Assembly (NCBI RefSeq): GCF_905475465.1
Contig: NC_062249.1
Coordinates: 8,816,501-8,880,500 of the forward strand
DNA: 64,000 nucleotides
Direction of reading: 5' to 3'
Origin: Pieris napi
Taxonomy: Eukaryota > Arthropoda > Insecta > Lepidoptera > Pieridae
Shown: positions 24,529 to 37,600 of the stretch, piece after piece
How the letters are laid out: each line of letters begins with the position of its first letter
Position numbering within the stretch: position 1 is the stretch's first letter
Notes under the pieces: model-generated
Databases searched by the model: none
Told to the model about the DNA's origin: nothing
Seen by the model: only the letters and a program-made list of their open reading frames with translations
Translations under genes and position numbers: made by a program

Positions 24529-24860
24529 ATGAAAGTGGGTGAAGCGAGAGAGGTAGGTCAGGACACTTTCGGGAAAAAGACGTATCCCATATATAATATT
24601 AAAAACTATCTGGGTCTAGGCTCAGAATATGTTTTTGTCCCATTCGGTGTCGAGACCCTTGGTCCGTGGGGTCCTAGCGCTTTAAGGCTTTTTAAAGAAA
24701 TTTCAAAAAGGTTAGTCGACATCACAGGAGACCGAAGATCTGGCCGCTACCTCGGACAAAGAATTAGTCTAGCGATTCAAAGGGGAACGCTGCCAGTATC
24801 TTCGGAACCTTGCCTAAAGGGACTCCTTTTAATGATATATTTTAGTTTATGTTAAGTTTA
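24529..24860 (+). pseudogene. Non-LTR retrotransposon ORF, C-terminal remnant with frameshift
   Basis: An open frame reads VPFGVETLGPWGPSALRLF, then RLVDITGDRRSGRYLGQRIS and LAIQRG. This is the conserved C-terminal segment found after the reverse transcriptase domain in many animal non-LTR retrotransposons. After 'AIQRG' the family continues with a 'NAAS..GTLP' motif; here that motif appears in the neighbouring frame, so a single base is missing near 24785. The upstream RT domain is absent: 5'-truncated and dead. The DNA after 24860 is AT-rich untranslated sequence. Confidence 0.8.
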
Positions 24861-27479
24861 GTTATTTATTTCAATGTATATTATTAAAAATGACTTTTGA
24901 CATGTAGGAGTTATATTTTGCACTAAGTCCCAATTCGGAATTATTCGGTACTAAATGACTAGTAACAGCTTCTAATTAATCTGAGATATCCTTAACTGAG
25001 AATAATTTCAAACTATAACAACGAGGTATTCTGTTGTATACAGAAATGATATTATTTTTCTTATTTATTTAGAATTCAGGACATGAACTAGAACGGTGCT
25101 TGAGCGAAATGTCAGAGCTTGAGAGTTGCCACTGCAGATACTAAAGTTTTCAAGTATATGGCAACATTGTCAGTGCAATTATTTTAAGAAAATTTTACTT
25201 AAGAAGAAAATGTTTTATGAAATAAATACCAGTGTAGAATATTCGTAAACTGAATAAGCCTTTATTACTTTTTGTATATCAATCTTATGAGCTATAGAAA
25301 TCACAAATTGAATTTAAACCCTAAGATGAAATAAAAGATACATCAGAGGAAATATTGGAAAAGAATAGCGAAGATGAGAGGATGATGGAATAATTTAGTA
25401 GGAGGTCGTGTACTAATGAAACTATTTAAAAGAATAAGAAATAAAACTTAAAATTATAGTTCTCGAATAAATGCTCTATTGATTTTATTTATTTCGTTTC
25501 TGAGACCGTGTTGTATAAGTAATTGACATTTATTTAGTAAAATATTTTCAATTAAGAAACTTGAAACCGAAACCAAACTTGAAAATTCTTTTGTTCAGGT
25601 CTGATTTGTATTAAAAAGCCTCATATTAATTGCCCGTTCGTTGGAGAGCAATCTTCTCGATAGCCAATAACACTTGCTGAAATTAATCAATTTTCGGCCG
25701 GTTTAAATCGAAATGTTTTTTATCGTATCGTACATGTGGTGATTTAACAAGGCAATTAAAAGATTTTTCGTCATGTGGATATTTTTAGTAGTCTTAGTTT
25801 GTTTCACGTAACTAATGTAATCATATGTAGGCAAACTTGTATGTGAATTAAAATAGTTTATAAATATAAAGTATTTTTTGTCGTAATTAACCATGACTCT
25901 TGAATAAACAACGATATCCATAATACCTAATCCACGTAATTTTGATGCTGTATTCTCACATGAGACATTTAGTCAACACTTAAATTAAATGAACATATAA
26001 TTGTGAAGTTAAAAAGCAAAACTATAGGGTTTAGTTCAAAGGTTGCAGAGTTATGTTCAAAAAGACTACTTAGTATCTATAACAAAGACACAAGTAATCT
26101 GTGGTTTACCACAACTTCTAATCCTACTTTGAAGAAAATGTAAAATAATATATTTTAATGCGATTTACTCGTAAGTGTATTAGAATATCTATTTACGACA
26201 AAGAAAGTGTCTCTTATCTTTTCCATACAAAAATATGGTCAACACAAGCGATAAACGAAGAACTACAAGGACAGAATAAACCTAAGTAAGTCTCGGGAGA
26301 CAGAAGATACGCCAAAATAATTAATATACGGGACTCAAAATTGGAATTAGTATAAAAATAATTTCATTTCTCTCTCTCTTTCATCTATTGAACATATGTA
26401 GATCTTGTTATTGCAAGCACAATAAGTCACGGACTCATGCCATATGTTGTATGAAATTTTAAAGTAGTATACTTAAACAAATAATAATATATATAAATAT
26501 AAACGGAACTAAATTAATCCAAATCTTTAGAATTTGTTACTAGTAGATCTTTTCGAAATATTCAAGATATTTTTTTGTCTAGAAGGTAGGAATTAAACCC
26601 AATTTATTATCTGATTAAAATGATACAAGCGTAATCTTTCTACACGGGATGCCAAGAAGTCATTAGTTTGTTTTGTTATAAATAGTATCATCACATAAAA
26701 TTCACGGATTCACAATTTTGGAATCGTGCCTGCGCAAGAATTTACACAATAAAAGTCTAATAATATATTTTTATAGGCTATTTTAATTAAACACTATATT
26801 ATTTAAAAGTTATTTACCATGGTGTTTCAATAGTTCTCTTTTTAATTAACATACATTACATAAACAATGCTTTTAATGAAAGCATTTATGAACTTATGAC
26901 AGTAATTAGGCATCCATTACATTTTTTCTTTAAAATATTCGTTTAACGCGTTTCCGCTGTATGCAATACTAACGTGGTACAGTCATTTCAATTACGGACT
27001 CGTCAGTGTAAAAGCAATTACTGCGATACACGCGAGATGGAGCAACGTTGACATTTGTAGATGTATTTTTATTTAATATTATTTACCATTATTACATTTA
27101 GTATTCGTATTTTAAATTAATATGCATTTTAACGATGTATGAATTTAAAAATCATTTAGTTATATTGTCAATACAAAAATTAAATGCTTCCAATTTTAAA
27201 AGCGCGTAGATTTGCCCCATCTTAAGAATCAATTTTTCATTTATCAAATTAATTTAAAATTTTAGATTACCCCAATTCGATAACTATGATTTTTGAATTT
27301 TAAAATGTTATACTGGAATGAACGAATAATAAATACGGGAACCTAAACAAGGAAAATGAACCAAGCGCTTGCTTATGAGTGATAAAATGCATTTTATTTT
27401 ATTCTTCTTAGTAAACCAGTACACATTTATATGTTGTGTCTTTATATGGCACCCCTAGACCATATTATAAATATACTAT

Positions 27480-27838
27480 TTTACCCGGCAAACGTCGTTT
27501 TGCCATGTATATTATTTCTAGGAAACATTTTTTTAGATCAATAAAAATAACTATCCATGATAAAAAACAGGGGTTAATTGCAGAGGGGTGAAAATTAAGG
27601 GTTGTATTTATTTTTGTAAGATGTATCATAAAAAAATAAAATTAAAAAAATTTGTCGAAACAAAAAATTGTTTTTTGGGTGGACAACCCTTATCACTTAG
27701 GGGTTTGAAAGATAGATAATAGCCGATTCTTAGACTTACTGAATATACATTAAAAAATCATAGGAATCGGTCAATCCGTTTTGGAAGGGGTATGGGAATG
27801 AATATTATAGATATTCATTCCCATACCATATATAGATA
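27480..27838 (+). repeat. Retrotransposon tail, family C, copy 2, ending in an inverted end
   Basis: Starts ACCCGGCAAACGTCGTTTTG, passes TTAATTGCAGAGGGGTGAAA and ends GAATCGGTCAATCCGTTTTGG. Directly after this, GGTATGGGAATGAATAT is followed by TATAG and its complement (about 27787-27825), a 17-bp perfect hairpin, so the repeat's end is folded back on itself. Confidence 0.7.
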
Positions 27839-28967
27839 AATACGTTAGTAATATACGTGAAACTTTAGTAATATATGGCAACATCTACTCTCGTAAATAC
27901 GAACGAATCTGTGGTACAAATAAGTTTTAGTCAACTTGGGCGGTAAATGCCTCCGCTATATTTCAAACATAGATAATTAATCTTCATTTTATACGTGTCT
28001 GAAACAGACGACTCTGGTACGGACCGTAGTTTTTCGATCACAGTATTTTCATATGTTTGAATATACACATTTTTTATTTTATAAAATATAAAAATGGGAG
28101 CATTAAATACGTTAAAATTTTAAATATTTCTTTCTATATTTAATATAAAAATACGAGGTAAAAGCTTGTAAATGCGAAATATTGTACTTTTTTGCGTAAC
28201 CATTTGGTATAGTATTTAATTTATCACAAAAGTCACCACAAATTCTCCCGATACAGGCTGTTCTAGGCTTTCTAATACAAATATTGAAATAAATTTTACA
28301 AATAATATTCAATAAATTTACTTAATGAAAAAATTATGGTGTAATATGTTTGTAATTGAAATTAGACGAAATAAATGCGTGATTCATTTTAATAAACATA
28401 CACCACATTTAATGTTTCAACCGGATTGTTTATTTAAGTTTTTATGCCTTCTTAGTCTGAATTTAACGTAATTTTGAAGGTTTGAATAATAACACGATGT
28501 TCCAATACTTTTCGGCGAAGAAATCGGTTACTAAATGTAGTAAAAATAATTTGAAAGATTGTATAAATACATGACTCAAACGCCATATGTGAATCCGATT
28601 GAAATATCCGTTGTTTTGTGTTAGTCGACACCATCACATCCTAGATAATATTCTGTAACAGAATCAGCCCCATACCCATTCAATCAACATAAATGTGATG
28701 TTCATATTCATAAGTTCATGTACATTTTTCCAGTTACATAAACCGATTAAATAGTTAAGTAGCACAATTGCTTGTTATTTTTACAAGCGCCATGACGTAA
28801 TCGTTGCATAAAATTGCTCACTTCATTCACGGCCGCTGCTTCCGCTCAAATATATTTCCCCGGGCGAAATTGTTTCCTATGTTTTGTTCTACGTTTATGG
28901 AACGATTTAAATGTAAATACGAATGGAAAGTATTAATTTTTCTCTATGATACCTTATGGCCAGTTTA

Positions 28968-29138
28968 AGGGCCATGCTATTTGACATTCATCGGACTCAT
29001 AACTTATGATGGACTTTATGTGACGAATAGCTATCAGACAGTCGTGAAACGCAACAATAGTGTTTATCCTACCAATAAGCAATAAATAGCTAATTTGGAA
29101 CTTATGTAGAACTTATCCGTACATTGTGAAACAGACCC
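28968..29138. mobile_element. Probable Harbinger MITE (GGGTCTGTTTCACAATG end)
   Basis: The right end reads, in complement, GGGTCTGTTTCACAATGTAC and is followed by TTA (29139-29141). The left limit is placed at TTA (28965-28967) and AGGGCC, whose match to the right end is poor. The same end sequence opens the coding Harbinger relic at 30292, so this could be its small relative. Confidence 0.5.
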
Positions 29139-30583
29139 TTAGAGTTTTATATCATATTAACTTTTTACTGTTTACTTTTCTAGTCGTGTAGGTAGATCGT
29201 GACCGACTAATTGAGACATACTAAGAATATATTTGTGCATTGTAAAATAAAACATAACACGTGGCAATAAGGACGTATTTACAATTTAAACGATTTTAAA
29301 GTAATATCAAAATAATATATAATAGCATGGCAAATTTATTGAGGTTCTGATAAGTTTTATCATAGACATATAGAGGCGAATATTAAAATATAAAATAAAA
29401 AAGAGATCAATTTTCACTAACAAAGATGATTTGATGCAGATTTGGAACTCTATTGTACTTATCAAGGTTTCCGAATTTTGATGATCCAAGGCCCACTATA
29501 AGCCGGCTTTTACTGTTTATTAAAATTGACCAAGAAGGAGAAATATTTTAAATAAATTATATAAATGAAATATTTTGTTTTCAGTTACAGCTATTGTTTT
29601 AAAACACACTGAAGGATAATCCATCATGCTCATAAACAGACAGTGACCTCATTTGTTTTGTTTTCTCTTTCTCAAAACATAGATTAATTGCGTCTAAACG
29701 CTAAGAAATTCTTTAAAATTTTTAAATGACAGAGATCTGAATAAGCTGGCAAAGTCGCGTAAAACGCTGAAAACGTTTGACTATGCAGAATAAAGCTTTA
29801 AAATTTCTCTCGTTTCTGCTCGGAACTTCATAAGATTATGCTAAGCATTAGTATAGGTGAGGTGAGGTGATCTCTTTAAGATCTTGTATAAAATTTTACC
29901 TGTCGAGAACATCGTATGAATGTATCTGGAGATTTTCTGCGGCAAAGAAACAGAAAAACGTTGATAGATTTTGGCTTTCAATTCTGTCCAGGCGCATTTT
30001 CTAGTCTGAAGACAGTATCCTCAGGATCGTATTACCTTACGGCCAAAATTAATAATGTATCATCAATCTTTGATTATAACCAATCTTGGACTGATTCATA
30101 TCTAAAGACCGATCTCCAATCTGCATGCCAATAAACATTTCTGCTATCCGATTGTTTATTTGACAAAAGATTGACAGCAATCTTTTGCGTGATCCTTGCC
30201 TCTCGACCGCGTTTCGTTCAATGCAATATGTTGTGTTCAAGCATACCAAAAGTTTGCTGTTTTTGGAACGAAATAAAATAAGTAAGACTTAGGGTCTGTT
30301 TCACAATGTATGGATAAAGTAGCAAATAGCTATGCAACGTTTTGTTTGTTTTTTTGTTACGAACAAATAAAGTTACAAAATTCTATAGAAAAACATAGAA
30401 CCTTAACCTTTTTGTTGGTCATTTAATATTACTTGTAATGAAACGGGCTGTCATTGTCATATGGTATTTTTGTTTGTTAGGTTATTGAGTATTTTAGTAC
30501 ATATTATTACAAATATAAATTTTCTCTGAGTAGTTTGTGTATGTTGTTTTTGTGATTCGAGGTTGGTTCTTTAACTTAAAAAA

Positions 30584-31085
30584 ATGTCTACGCAAAAACG
30601 TGAAAGAAGCGTCAATTTCAGCCGGGAAGAAGTTGACCTTCTAACTTCGCTTGTTGCTGACCATAAAAATATATTAGAAAATAAAAAGAGTGACTCAGTC
30701 ACCTGGCAGGAGAAAGAGCGGTGCTGGAAGACGCTGGAGGCGCTGTTTAATAGCACAAGTGGGGTAAACTTTCGCAGTGCTAAAGCTTAAAGAGGGCTAC
30801 AAGAAAAAAGTCTGCCTTGATACATGCTGAAACATATCGTACAGGAGGTGGCCCTAGTGCTGCTACTCCTCTTACTCCTAGTGCTCTACCTCCAGCTACC
30901 CCTATCGAGGAAAAAGTCAAAGACATGATATTGTTGTCTGTCGAAGGAAATGAAAGTCAATTGAAAGGAAGAGCTTCTAAATAAGAGAAAGCAATGGGCA
31001 TTTGAAGAGGAAGAAAAAGAAGAGAGCATAAAAGAGAATTATGGGCCATAGAAAAAAATATATTGTTAAATAAATTAGAAAAATA
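30584..31085 (+). pseudogene. Harbinger Myb/SANT-like protein gene, frameshifted
   Basis: An ATG opens MSTQKRERSVNFSREEVDLL...VTWQEKERCWKTLEALFNST, the Myb/SANT-like DNA-binding domain typical of the second Harbinger ORF, which in this superfamily assists transposase binding and nuclear import. The frame stops at 30790 after about 68 residues, inside the domain. The continuation (TYRTGGGPSAATPLTP..., then EEKVKDMILLSVEG) is found in a shifted frame to about 30980, followed by a Lys/Glu-rich tail with stops. At least one indel has broken it. Confidence 0.75.
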
Positions 31086-31200
31086 ATAGATTTTGTGCCT
31101 GGAGCGAGGATGTATTGTATTAAAAATTTGTATTTTTATTTAAATAAAAGCATTGAATTTTTATTTAATTTATCTCAAAAATGTTGTAATTTATAAAATA

Positions 31201-31880
31201 TTATAGTAATAAAGCAAAATAATCACTTATAAGATTACTTCGCACACTTGCATTTCCCACGTTGTCAATTGCGCTTTGATCAATATCATCAGCTTGTTCA
31301 TCTACTTGTTGCAGTAGTTCAAAATGTTCATCTCGCATATCAATAGCAATATTGTGCAACACTGCACATGCCACTATCACGGCTTGTACACGAGATACTT
31401 GAAGCAAAACCTTTTTTGACAAACCGATTTTGGGGAACCGATTTTTTCCAAACACCATATTATGTCCTTTCCACCACATTTCTGCTTCGTATTTGAGATT
31501 CGTTATAAAGATGTTCTGCTGGAGTCTTGAGGTTTTGAAGTGGAGTTAGTAGGTAGTATCTATAGTAACAAATATTTTTGGTTGTAGCTAATATTTAATT
31601 TTTTTTTACAAAAGTTGATGAAAAGATGAAACCTGCAAGAAGTCATATATGATAGACATCACTTTGTGTAAAAGTGTCTCCAAAGCTTCTTTTGTTAACC
31701 TAAATCTAAATGTGAATTCGGCGTCATTCAGGCTCTGGATATAATAAATTCTTGTCTTCTTATGTCTTCGCACAGAAGTACGTTGTCTTCTTCCAGCCTA
31801 AGAATTACTATCCCAATCGGATAATTGCATTTAAACTTCCAAATCACTATCACTAGAACTGGAAGATGACGAAGATGAAT
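31201..31880 (-). pseudogene. Harbinger transposase relic, catalytic core deleted
   Basis: Reading on the minus strand: an N-terminal piece at about 31880-31625 has a serine/aspartate run, RRHKKTRIYYIQSLNDAEF and TFRFRLTKEALETLL, the helical region before the DDE domain. A C-terminal piece at about 31560-31201 has YYLLTPLQNLKTPAEHLYNE, VVERT and then, after a frame change and a stop, KVLLQVSRVQAVIVACAVLH NIAIDMRDEHFE. This is the conserved C-terminal end of DDE_Tnp_4 transposases. The segment carrying the first two catalytic acids, which should lie between the pieces, is missing (only about 65 bases join them). It is therefore inactive. Confidence 0.75.
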
Positions 31881-32404
31881 AAATTTTCCCAATGAATATT
31901 AAGTTAGGTCGAAATCCCAAACCCAAATCATACCAGTTTCACCGATAGCAATCCGAGATTGATTTGGCCAATCGAAGCACTGTCAAAATGGACAGATAGG
32001 TTGTTGGCATGAGTAAACATTCATTTTCATACAGAGGGCAATCTTCAATCTCTTATCCGCCCTCTGAACGATTGGTTGAATAATTAGATTGGTATCTCAG
32101 TCCATGTATTGAATATTGGCATGCTTTTCTTTATAAATGGATTGAATTGTCAGTCTATGACAGCTAAAATTGGATTGAGATTGCATATTGGTTTTGGCCG
32201 TTAATTGCATGAGCTTGTCTTAATTGCGCAAGCAAATTAATTGGAACATAGCCGGGTTTTGAAGTCTCTACGCTGCGCTCGAGAGATGCGCGCTTAGCTA
32301 CTAGGCTAACTCTTGAGAAAACGGTCATGGTTATGCTTGCCAAAAGTTACAATAGAATGTGACAAGTAAAAAGAGCAGTTTCTTGCTTTCATATTTCTTA
32401 TAGA

Positions 32405-32525
32405 ACAGGAGGCAAACGGGCAGAATGTCCTTATGTTAAGTGATCCGCCCATCGACACTCTTAATGCCAGAGAACACGCCACTACGTTGCCAGTCTTTTT
32501 AAGAAATGCTACGCTCTTTTTTGAC
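32405..32525 (-). repeat. Interspersed repeat 'GGCAAACGGG/GCAACGCAC', copy 2
   Basis: GGAGGCAAACGGGCAGAATG, CCGCCCATCGACACTCTTAA and GCCAGTCTTTTTAAGAAATG in the order seen at 2455-2580. Confidence 0.75.
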
Positions 32526-32885
32526 GGACCCTAAGTCGTCATCTAGAGAAAGGTGTGTGAATTCTTCTAGAAAAAAAATTTTGGGGTGCAAAGGCTTGTA
32601 AAAGACAGCAGACGCTTATAACTCTGCCACGTAATGCCCAATAGCGACCCAAATATCTATCAGCGCAATGAGTAAGAAAATCAAATCGAATTGGGTTTCA
32701 TCCTCAGATAGATTCAACTATTAGATTGCCGCATAAAAGAAATCCCACACACAGGATAATTCTATAAAGGATAATTCTGCCTCAGCAAACATATTTTTTT
32801 TTGTCATATATTAATTATGCTTTAATGGACTTCATTTGATAGCTATATTAAATCACAACTACCACATTATACCTGTGAGTTCGAA

Positions 32886-33023
32886 GACGTCCAATGATGA
32901 AACTCAGCAGCCTTGCGATTCAGTAACTCACTTTTCGAACTCACACAAATCGTAAAATGACTGTGTGACTTCGAAAAGTGAGTTACAGAATCGCAAGGCT
33001 GCTGAGTTTCATCATTGGACGTC
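32886..33023. mobile_element. CCYTGCGATTCTGTAAC-family hairpin, palindrome extending past the ends
   Basis: The tips are CCTTGCGATTCAGTAACTCA at 32911 and its complement ending at 32998. The flanks are also mirrored for another 25 bases on each side (GACGTCCAATGATGAAACTC at the left and complement to 33023), so CAG on the left faces CTG on the right. The element proper is only 88 bp. Either it was inserted in an older palindrome, or one end plus flank was copied in inverted orientation. Confidence 0.8.
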
Positions 33024-33104
33024 GAGGCAGAATATGAATTTCCACCCGTTTCACCTCGACGTCCGTCGTTCCACAACTGAGCGTTTTTAATTTAGTTTTT
33101 TAGG

Positions 33105-33228
33105 GTCCTTCAAGAAAAGAGCGTACCAATTCTTAAAAAGCTGGCAACGCACTTGCGAGCCCTCTGGCAATGTGTCTATCACTTAACAGATGAGCCTTCC
33201 GTTTTGCTTCTGTTGCATTAAAAAAACA
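33105..33228 (+). repeat. Interspersed repeat 'GGCAAACGGG/GCAACGCAC', copy 3
   Basis: Plus orientation: AAGAAAAGAGCGTACCAATT, GGCAACGCACTTGCGAGCCC and an A-run at its right end. Confidence 0.75.
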
Positions 33229-34393
33229 TTTTTAAAGTGGTTGAGTACAATTTAATAGCTAGTTAATATTGTCTTCAGTGAACTGGTATATATAATAATG
33301 CATGAAAATACTTATGTTAAAAATAATCTTACCGACTTGGAACAATGCTTCTTCAAAACTGCATCATCTAAAATGCGGTTTTGATAAGGAAGCAACAATA
33401 CAGATAGCAACACCATTAAATACAATACGACAATTATGATACAGTGTAAAGTCTTTATAACGAATTTCAAATGACCGAGCATTCTTTTTCGTTATAGAGA
33501 ATTGCGTTATATGGAGTGTTGAGAATTAATAGCCAAATTTAACCAAAACAATAATTTCAAATTTTATTACAATCAATAGGTAAATTATTCTAAACACATA
33601 TATGCAATTACCAATAACAAAGGCGTGACGGCTGTTGATGATCTCGGGTGTATTTCTTAGAAATTTTGGCACCTCAAAAGGTTAGTTTTGTAAGCTGATT
33701 ATAAAAACAATAACACTTACATATGTTGTTGATGTCCAAATATGAAAATATTTCTTCGTAATAGAGAATGGCTGTTGCATTATAAAAAAATATGTATGGG
33801 TTTTGTGTTGAACCTCTTAACAACAAATAATCTAAACTCGTTTTACGTTATATAGAGTTCTCGTTAAAATGAATGACGATATAAAGAGTTTACATAGTAT
33901 TTAATACTGAATGATTCATTATTAATTAAATCCCAAGCACTCTAGTGCCCTTAATCAATACCTGTACAGTGTTACTTAACGGAATCAAGCGCTTAATTAA
34001 AACTTTCAATGTTTTCAAGATAATTAACGATTTAACCTTCGGGAAATAGCATTACCTAGCTTTTGCCTGTTTTTATGGTTCTGTGTATTTTTGTGTAGAA
34101 TTTTAGGTATGAACATTTTACAAGTGACTTCTAATGATTTTAAAATGCTGAAATATATATTATATTTACATAAACATATTATTAGATATTCATATCATAT
34201 ATCATAACGAGTAATGTTTCAATTAGGAAACATAACATAAACACATCGGAAGATAGAATATATGTAAAGATATAGTGGTTTTGTATAAAATAAGCAATTT
34301 ATGCAAAAATTGTCCCTGCTCATCTTATATTACTTACTTGAAATTTAAATTTGACTATAATATTATTTTCAATGCTAATCATGTTGTGTGTGA

Positions 34394-34642
34394 GCAGTGT
34401 TGGCCTAGTGGCTTCTGCGTGCGATTCTCATCCCTGAGGTTCGATCCCCGGCTATGCACCAATGGACTTTCTTTCTATGTGCGCATTTAACATTCGCTCG
34501 AACGGTGAACGAAAACATCGTGAAGAAACCGACATGTCGTACACCCAAAAAGTCAACAGTGTATGTCAGGCACAGGATGATCATGAAATAGATTCAGACA
34601 TGCTAGACTGAGTATGTAGCGCCACTGATTTTTTTAATCATG
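34394..34642 (+). mobile_element. tRNA-derived SINE, copy 3, most complete
   Basis: Head GTGTTGGCCTAGTGGCTTCT (A-box-like region TGGCCTAGTGG) and TGAGGTTCGATCCCCGGCTA (B box GGTTCGATCCC) match a tRNA-derived pol III promoter. The body and tail follow, with TAGCGCCACTGA and a T-run. It is the best copy for defining the family in this window. Confidence 0.8.
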
Positions 34643-37600
34643 TAGACTGTGGCAATTTAATATAAGTAAGTATATTTGTTCTTTACCTATAGAATTGACA
34701 TTGTAAAAAACTATATATCCATTTGTATATATGTAGGATCATGTTATAGTCTTAAAGTAACTTAAACATTGCTAAATTTAACTTATACTTAATTGGAGCT
34801 CGCCCGCACTTTAGGGATAGCTAATTTCTATAATTTCTTTCTATATCATGCTACTAATCTATTGTCTATGTTATGAGTAATAACTGTTAAAATGGCGTCA
34901 AGGCATGTGTGAATGTAATGAATACTAAATCAGAAAGATTTGCTTAGGCATGGCATACGAAAAAAAATTGCCTAATTGTATGTGTACACCCGTCAGTATA
35001 TCTGTTCCTTTGACACATATCTTCGTCTCTGTGGCGCGCATTTTTATATTCAGAATCTTTATATATGACAATCTGTATTCTTTAACAAATTCGTCGGAAA
35101 GAACACCCACGTTGAACACGAGACAATCAATTAGACTCACTTCATTACGGTCATCTTTTTCTGGCAAATGGAGTTTATGCTGTGATTGAAGGAGACAATA
35201 TAGTTAAAACAGTATTTACTGATTCTTTGTATAAACAAAGAGGTAATTTCACTTTCGTTTGAAAGGGTTGTATGTGGTTTTGTCATCGACAATCGATCTA
35301 AGACATGCCCATTTCCCCACCGTATTTTTAAAAGGCGACATGTAATCGATTTTTCAAAATCCAAAATTTGTATGTAATAAAACTTAGTACCTACATTATT
35401 CCTACTTATGATAGTGCTGATAAAATCTACATTCACTGGAGGTTAATCACGGCAAGTGTAAATAAAGTTCGGACAGTTTTGTTTTCTTTCCAAATATAGT
35501 ACATATCTATTGTTAAGCTATGATGGTTAAAATACAGTGTGTTAGTAGAGAGACAAAATCATAACTGTTTCGTGACTGCGGAAGAGTTGCTGCATCTGGC
35601 ATAGGACAAGACACGCTTCATGAGACTAACAGCCTATCTCCAGTAATGAAGCGACACCAAAAGAAGAATAATTCACTAGTAGTAATAGCAATATAGCACG
35701 AAAAGACATCAAAAATTACTTTTTGTTAAAACAAACACATTCCGAAAGTACTTCGTAATTAGACTTTTTGTGTTTTCATAAGAACTTTGTTTACTTACTT
35801 TAGAATATTTTTTGTTTAACTTTTAACGTAGCTAACTTTAGCTAAATGTTCTTTTAGTTTCGTATAAAATAATATGTATTAGTTTTAAAAAAGTATTTTT
35901 GCTATCGCTACAGCCGATATAAGTCCGCAATTCAATGTTATCGAAGGTCATATGTATTTACAAACATTATTAATTACTATCTTTTTAATATAACAAATTA
36001 TATATTTGTAAATAGAATATCATATTGATAACTATTACTAGGCGTAAAAAATAATACATGGCAGATTACAAAAAAGAAAAAGAATTGAATTCCCTAAATT
36101 ATTAAATGATAGTAATATCGTTCCTCCTACCCCTAAAATGCAAGAGCGACCGGAGCCCGAACGCGTACCTATCATGTACTAACCGAGGTGGTTTTAGAAG
36201 GTATTGCTCACCCAGTCTCTGAATAGAAGAGATTCTTATGTAAGTCCAGACTGTCCACTGGTAGTTTCGTAGGTAGACGCAAATATATTTCAACTTCGGA
36301 AATAAACAAAAGAAGGACTAACGACATTACTCATAAGCTATAAGGTTGACCTATTCCCGATAGATTTATTACCACAGTCTATGTTTATTCTCTATGAAAA
36401 GAAGAGCGAAATTTAGTGTTTAAATGTATTAATGGCCAAGCACCATAAAGCCTTTGTTCGAATTTTAAATGGAGTGGTTTGACTCCCACAGAACAATAAT
36501 TGCGGTGCGTTTATTCGCCTACATTATTATATTCTTAGTTTATGATTTATTAGATTACATGCACAAAATCATAAAGTTACTGAAAGGGCTTTAAAATTAA
36601 TTATGAGCCCAGAAGACTAAATTAAAACTGCTGTCCGATGGCGACGTGTAATTGGCAAAGTTCTCATGAAAATAAAGTTATCATTGTTAATAGAAAATTT
36701 AGAAGAGAAGTAGAAACGAAATAAATTCCTATTAATAATTAATAAAAAGAATCACTTTATGTGTCTATAAAAATGATTGGATTTAAAAAAAATGGTCCGT
36801 ATTAATTCGAAAGAATCACTTTTAACTATGAATTGTTCCCATTTATACCTCTGTGTTCTTGGTCATTTGTAGTTCTTTAATACTCGTATTATTTAAATTG
36901 GGCCTTGACTAATTCAACGTTATATTAGACTTCGTTTACCATCACGATAGCGTATCCCTATTATTGATCATAAAAACGTAAATATAATTATATGACCCTA
37001 ATTGTTTATTTCTTTTATCGGCTCCGTGATATGCAATTTAATACCTATAGGTATTTATTTCTTTAAGAAATACGATACAAATAAGAGGCATCAAGAGGTT
37101 TATTACAAATGATACGAAATGCCACGTCGTTTCAAAATGTCGCTTGTTTGTAATAAAAGCCAGAGCGAACGGGTGACGAAATTGAAAAATAAATCTTAAA
37201 GCGATAAGATAAATCTCTCTGAAATTCGGAATTGAATTTTTGCTAGTAACCTAAAATTACGTAATATAAAGAAAATATATTCGAAGATTATATGCAAAAA
37301 ACGCTGAATTAATTGAAATATCTTTGAAAAATGCTCTAGAAAAAAGTGGGTTATTGTGAAATATATCTAACGTGTTATACTTGACCTGGCCTCAGTGGAG
37401 TGCTTCTAAAATAGCTTGAGGAAATGCGCCGCCCCAACAATCTGATAGTTTGCGTGATAACTTATAGTCTCTTTTATATAATGAAAGTTCATAATTCTAA
37501 CTGCGTTAGGGTACGCCCTATCGCCTGATCCTTACAAGGCTACGTCTACTTTTAATGTAACACTTGCTCAGCCTACAAGGTAATGTTAGTCCATATTCTA

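Larger units (their letters stand above)
30292..31880. mobile_element. Decayed Harbinger transposon with two convergent gene relics
   Basis: Left end TTA + GGGTCTGTTTCACAATGTAT. It carries a Myb/SANT-like gene relic on the plus strand and a transposase relic on the minus strand, converging at about 31100-31200, the usual two-gene make-up of PIF/Harbinger elements. The right terminal repeat was not found; the limit given is only the end of recognisable coding sequence. The 3' part of the same region up to about 32230 shows no recognisable feature. Confidence 0.75.

Noticed and set aside
29916..30249. Overlapping frames on both strands just before the Harbinger relic
   Set aside because: Considered as part of the transposase, but no Harbinger or other transposase motif could be recognised.
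34394..34460. tRNA-like A and B boxes
   Set aside because: They belong to the SINE head; no cloverleaf with acceptor stem and anticodon arm can be formed, so it is not a tRNA gene.
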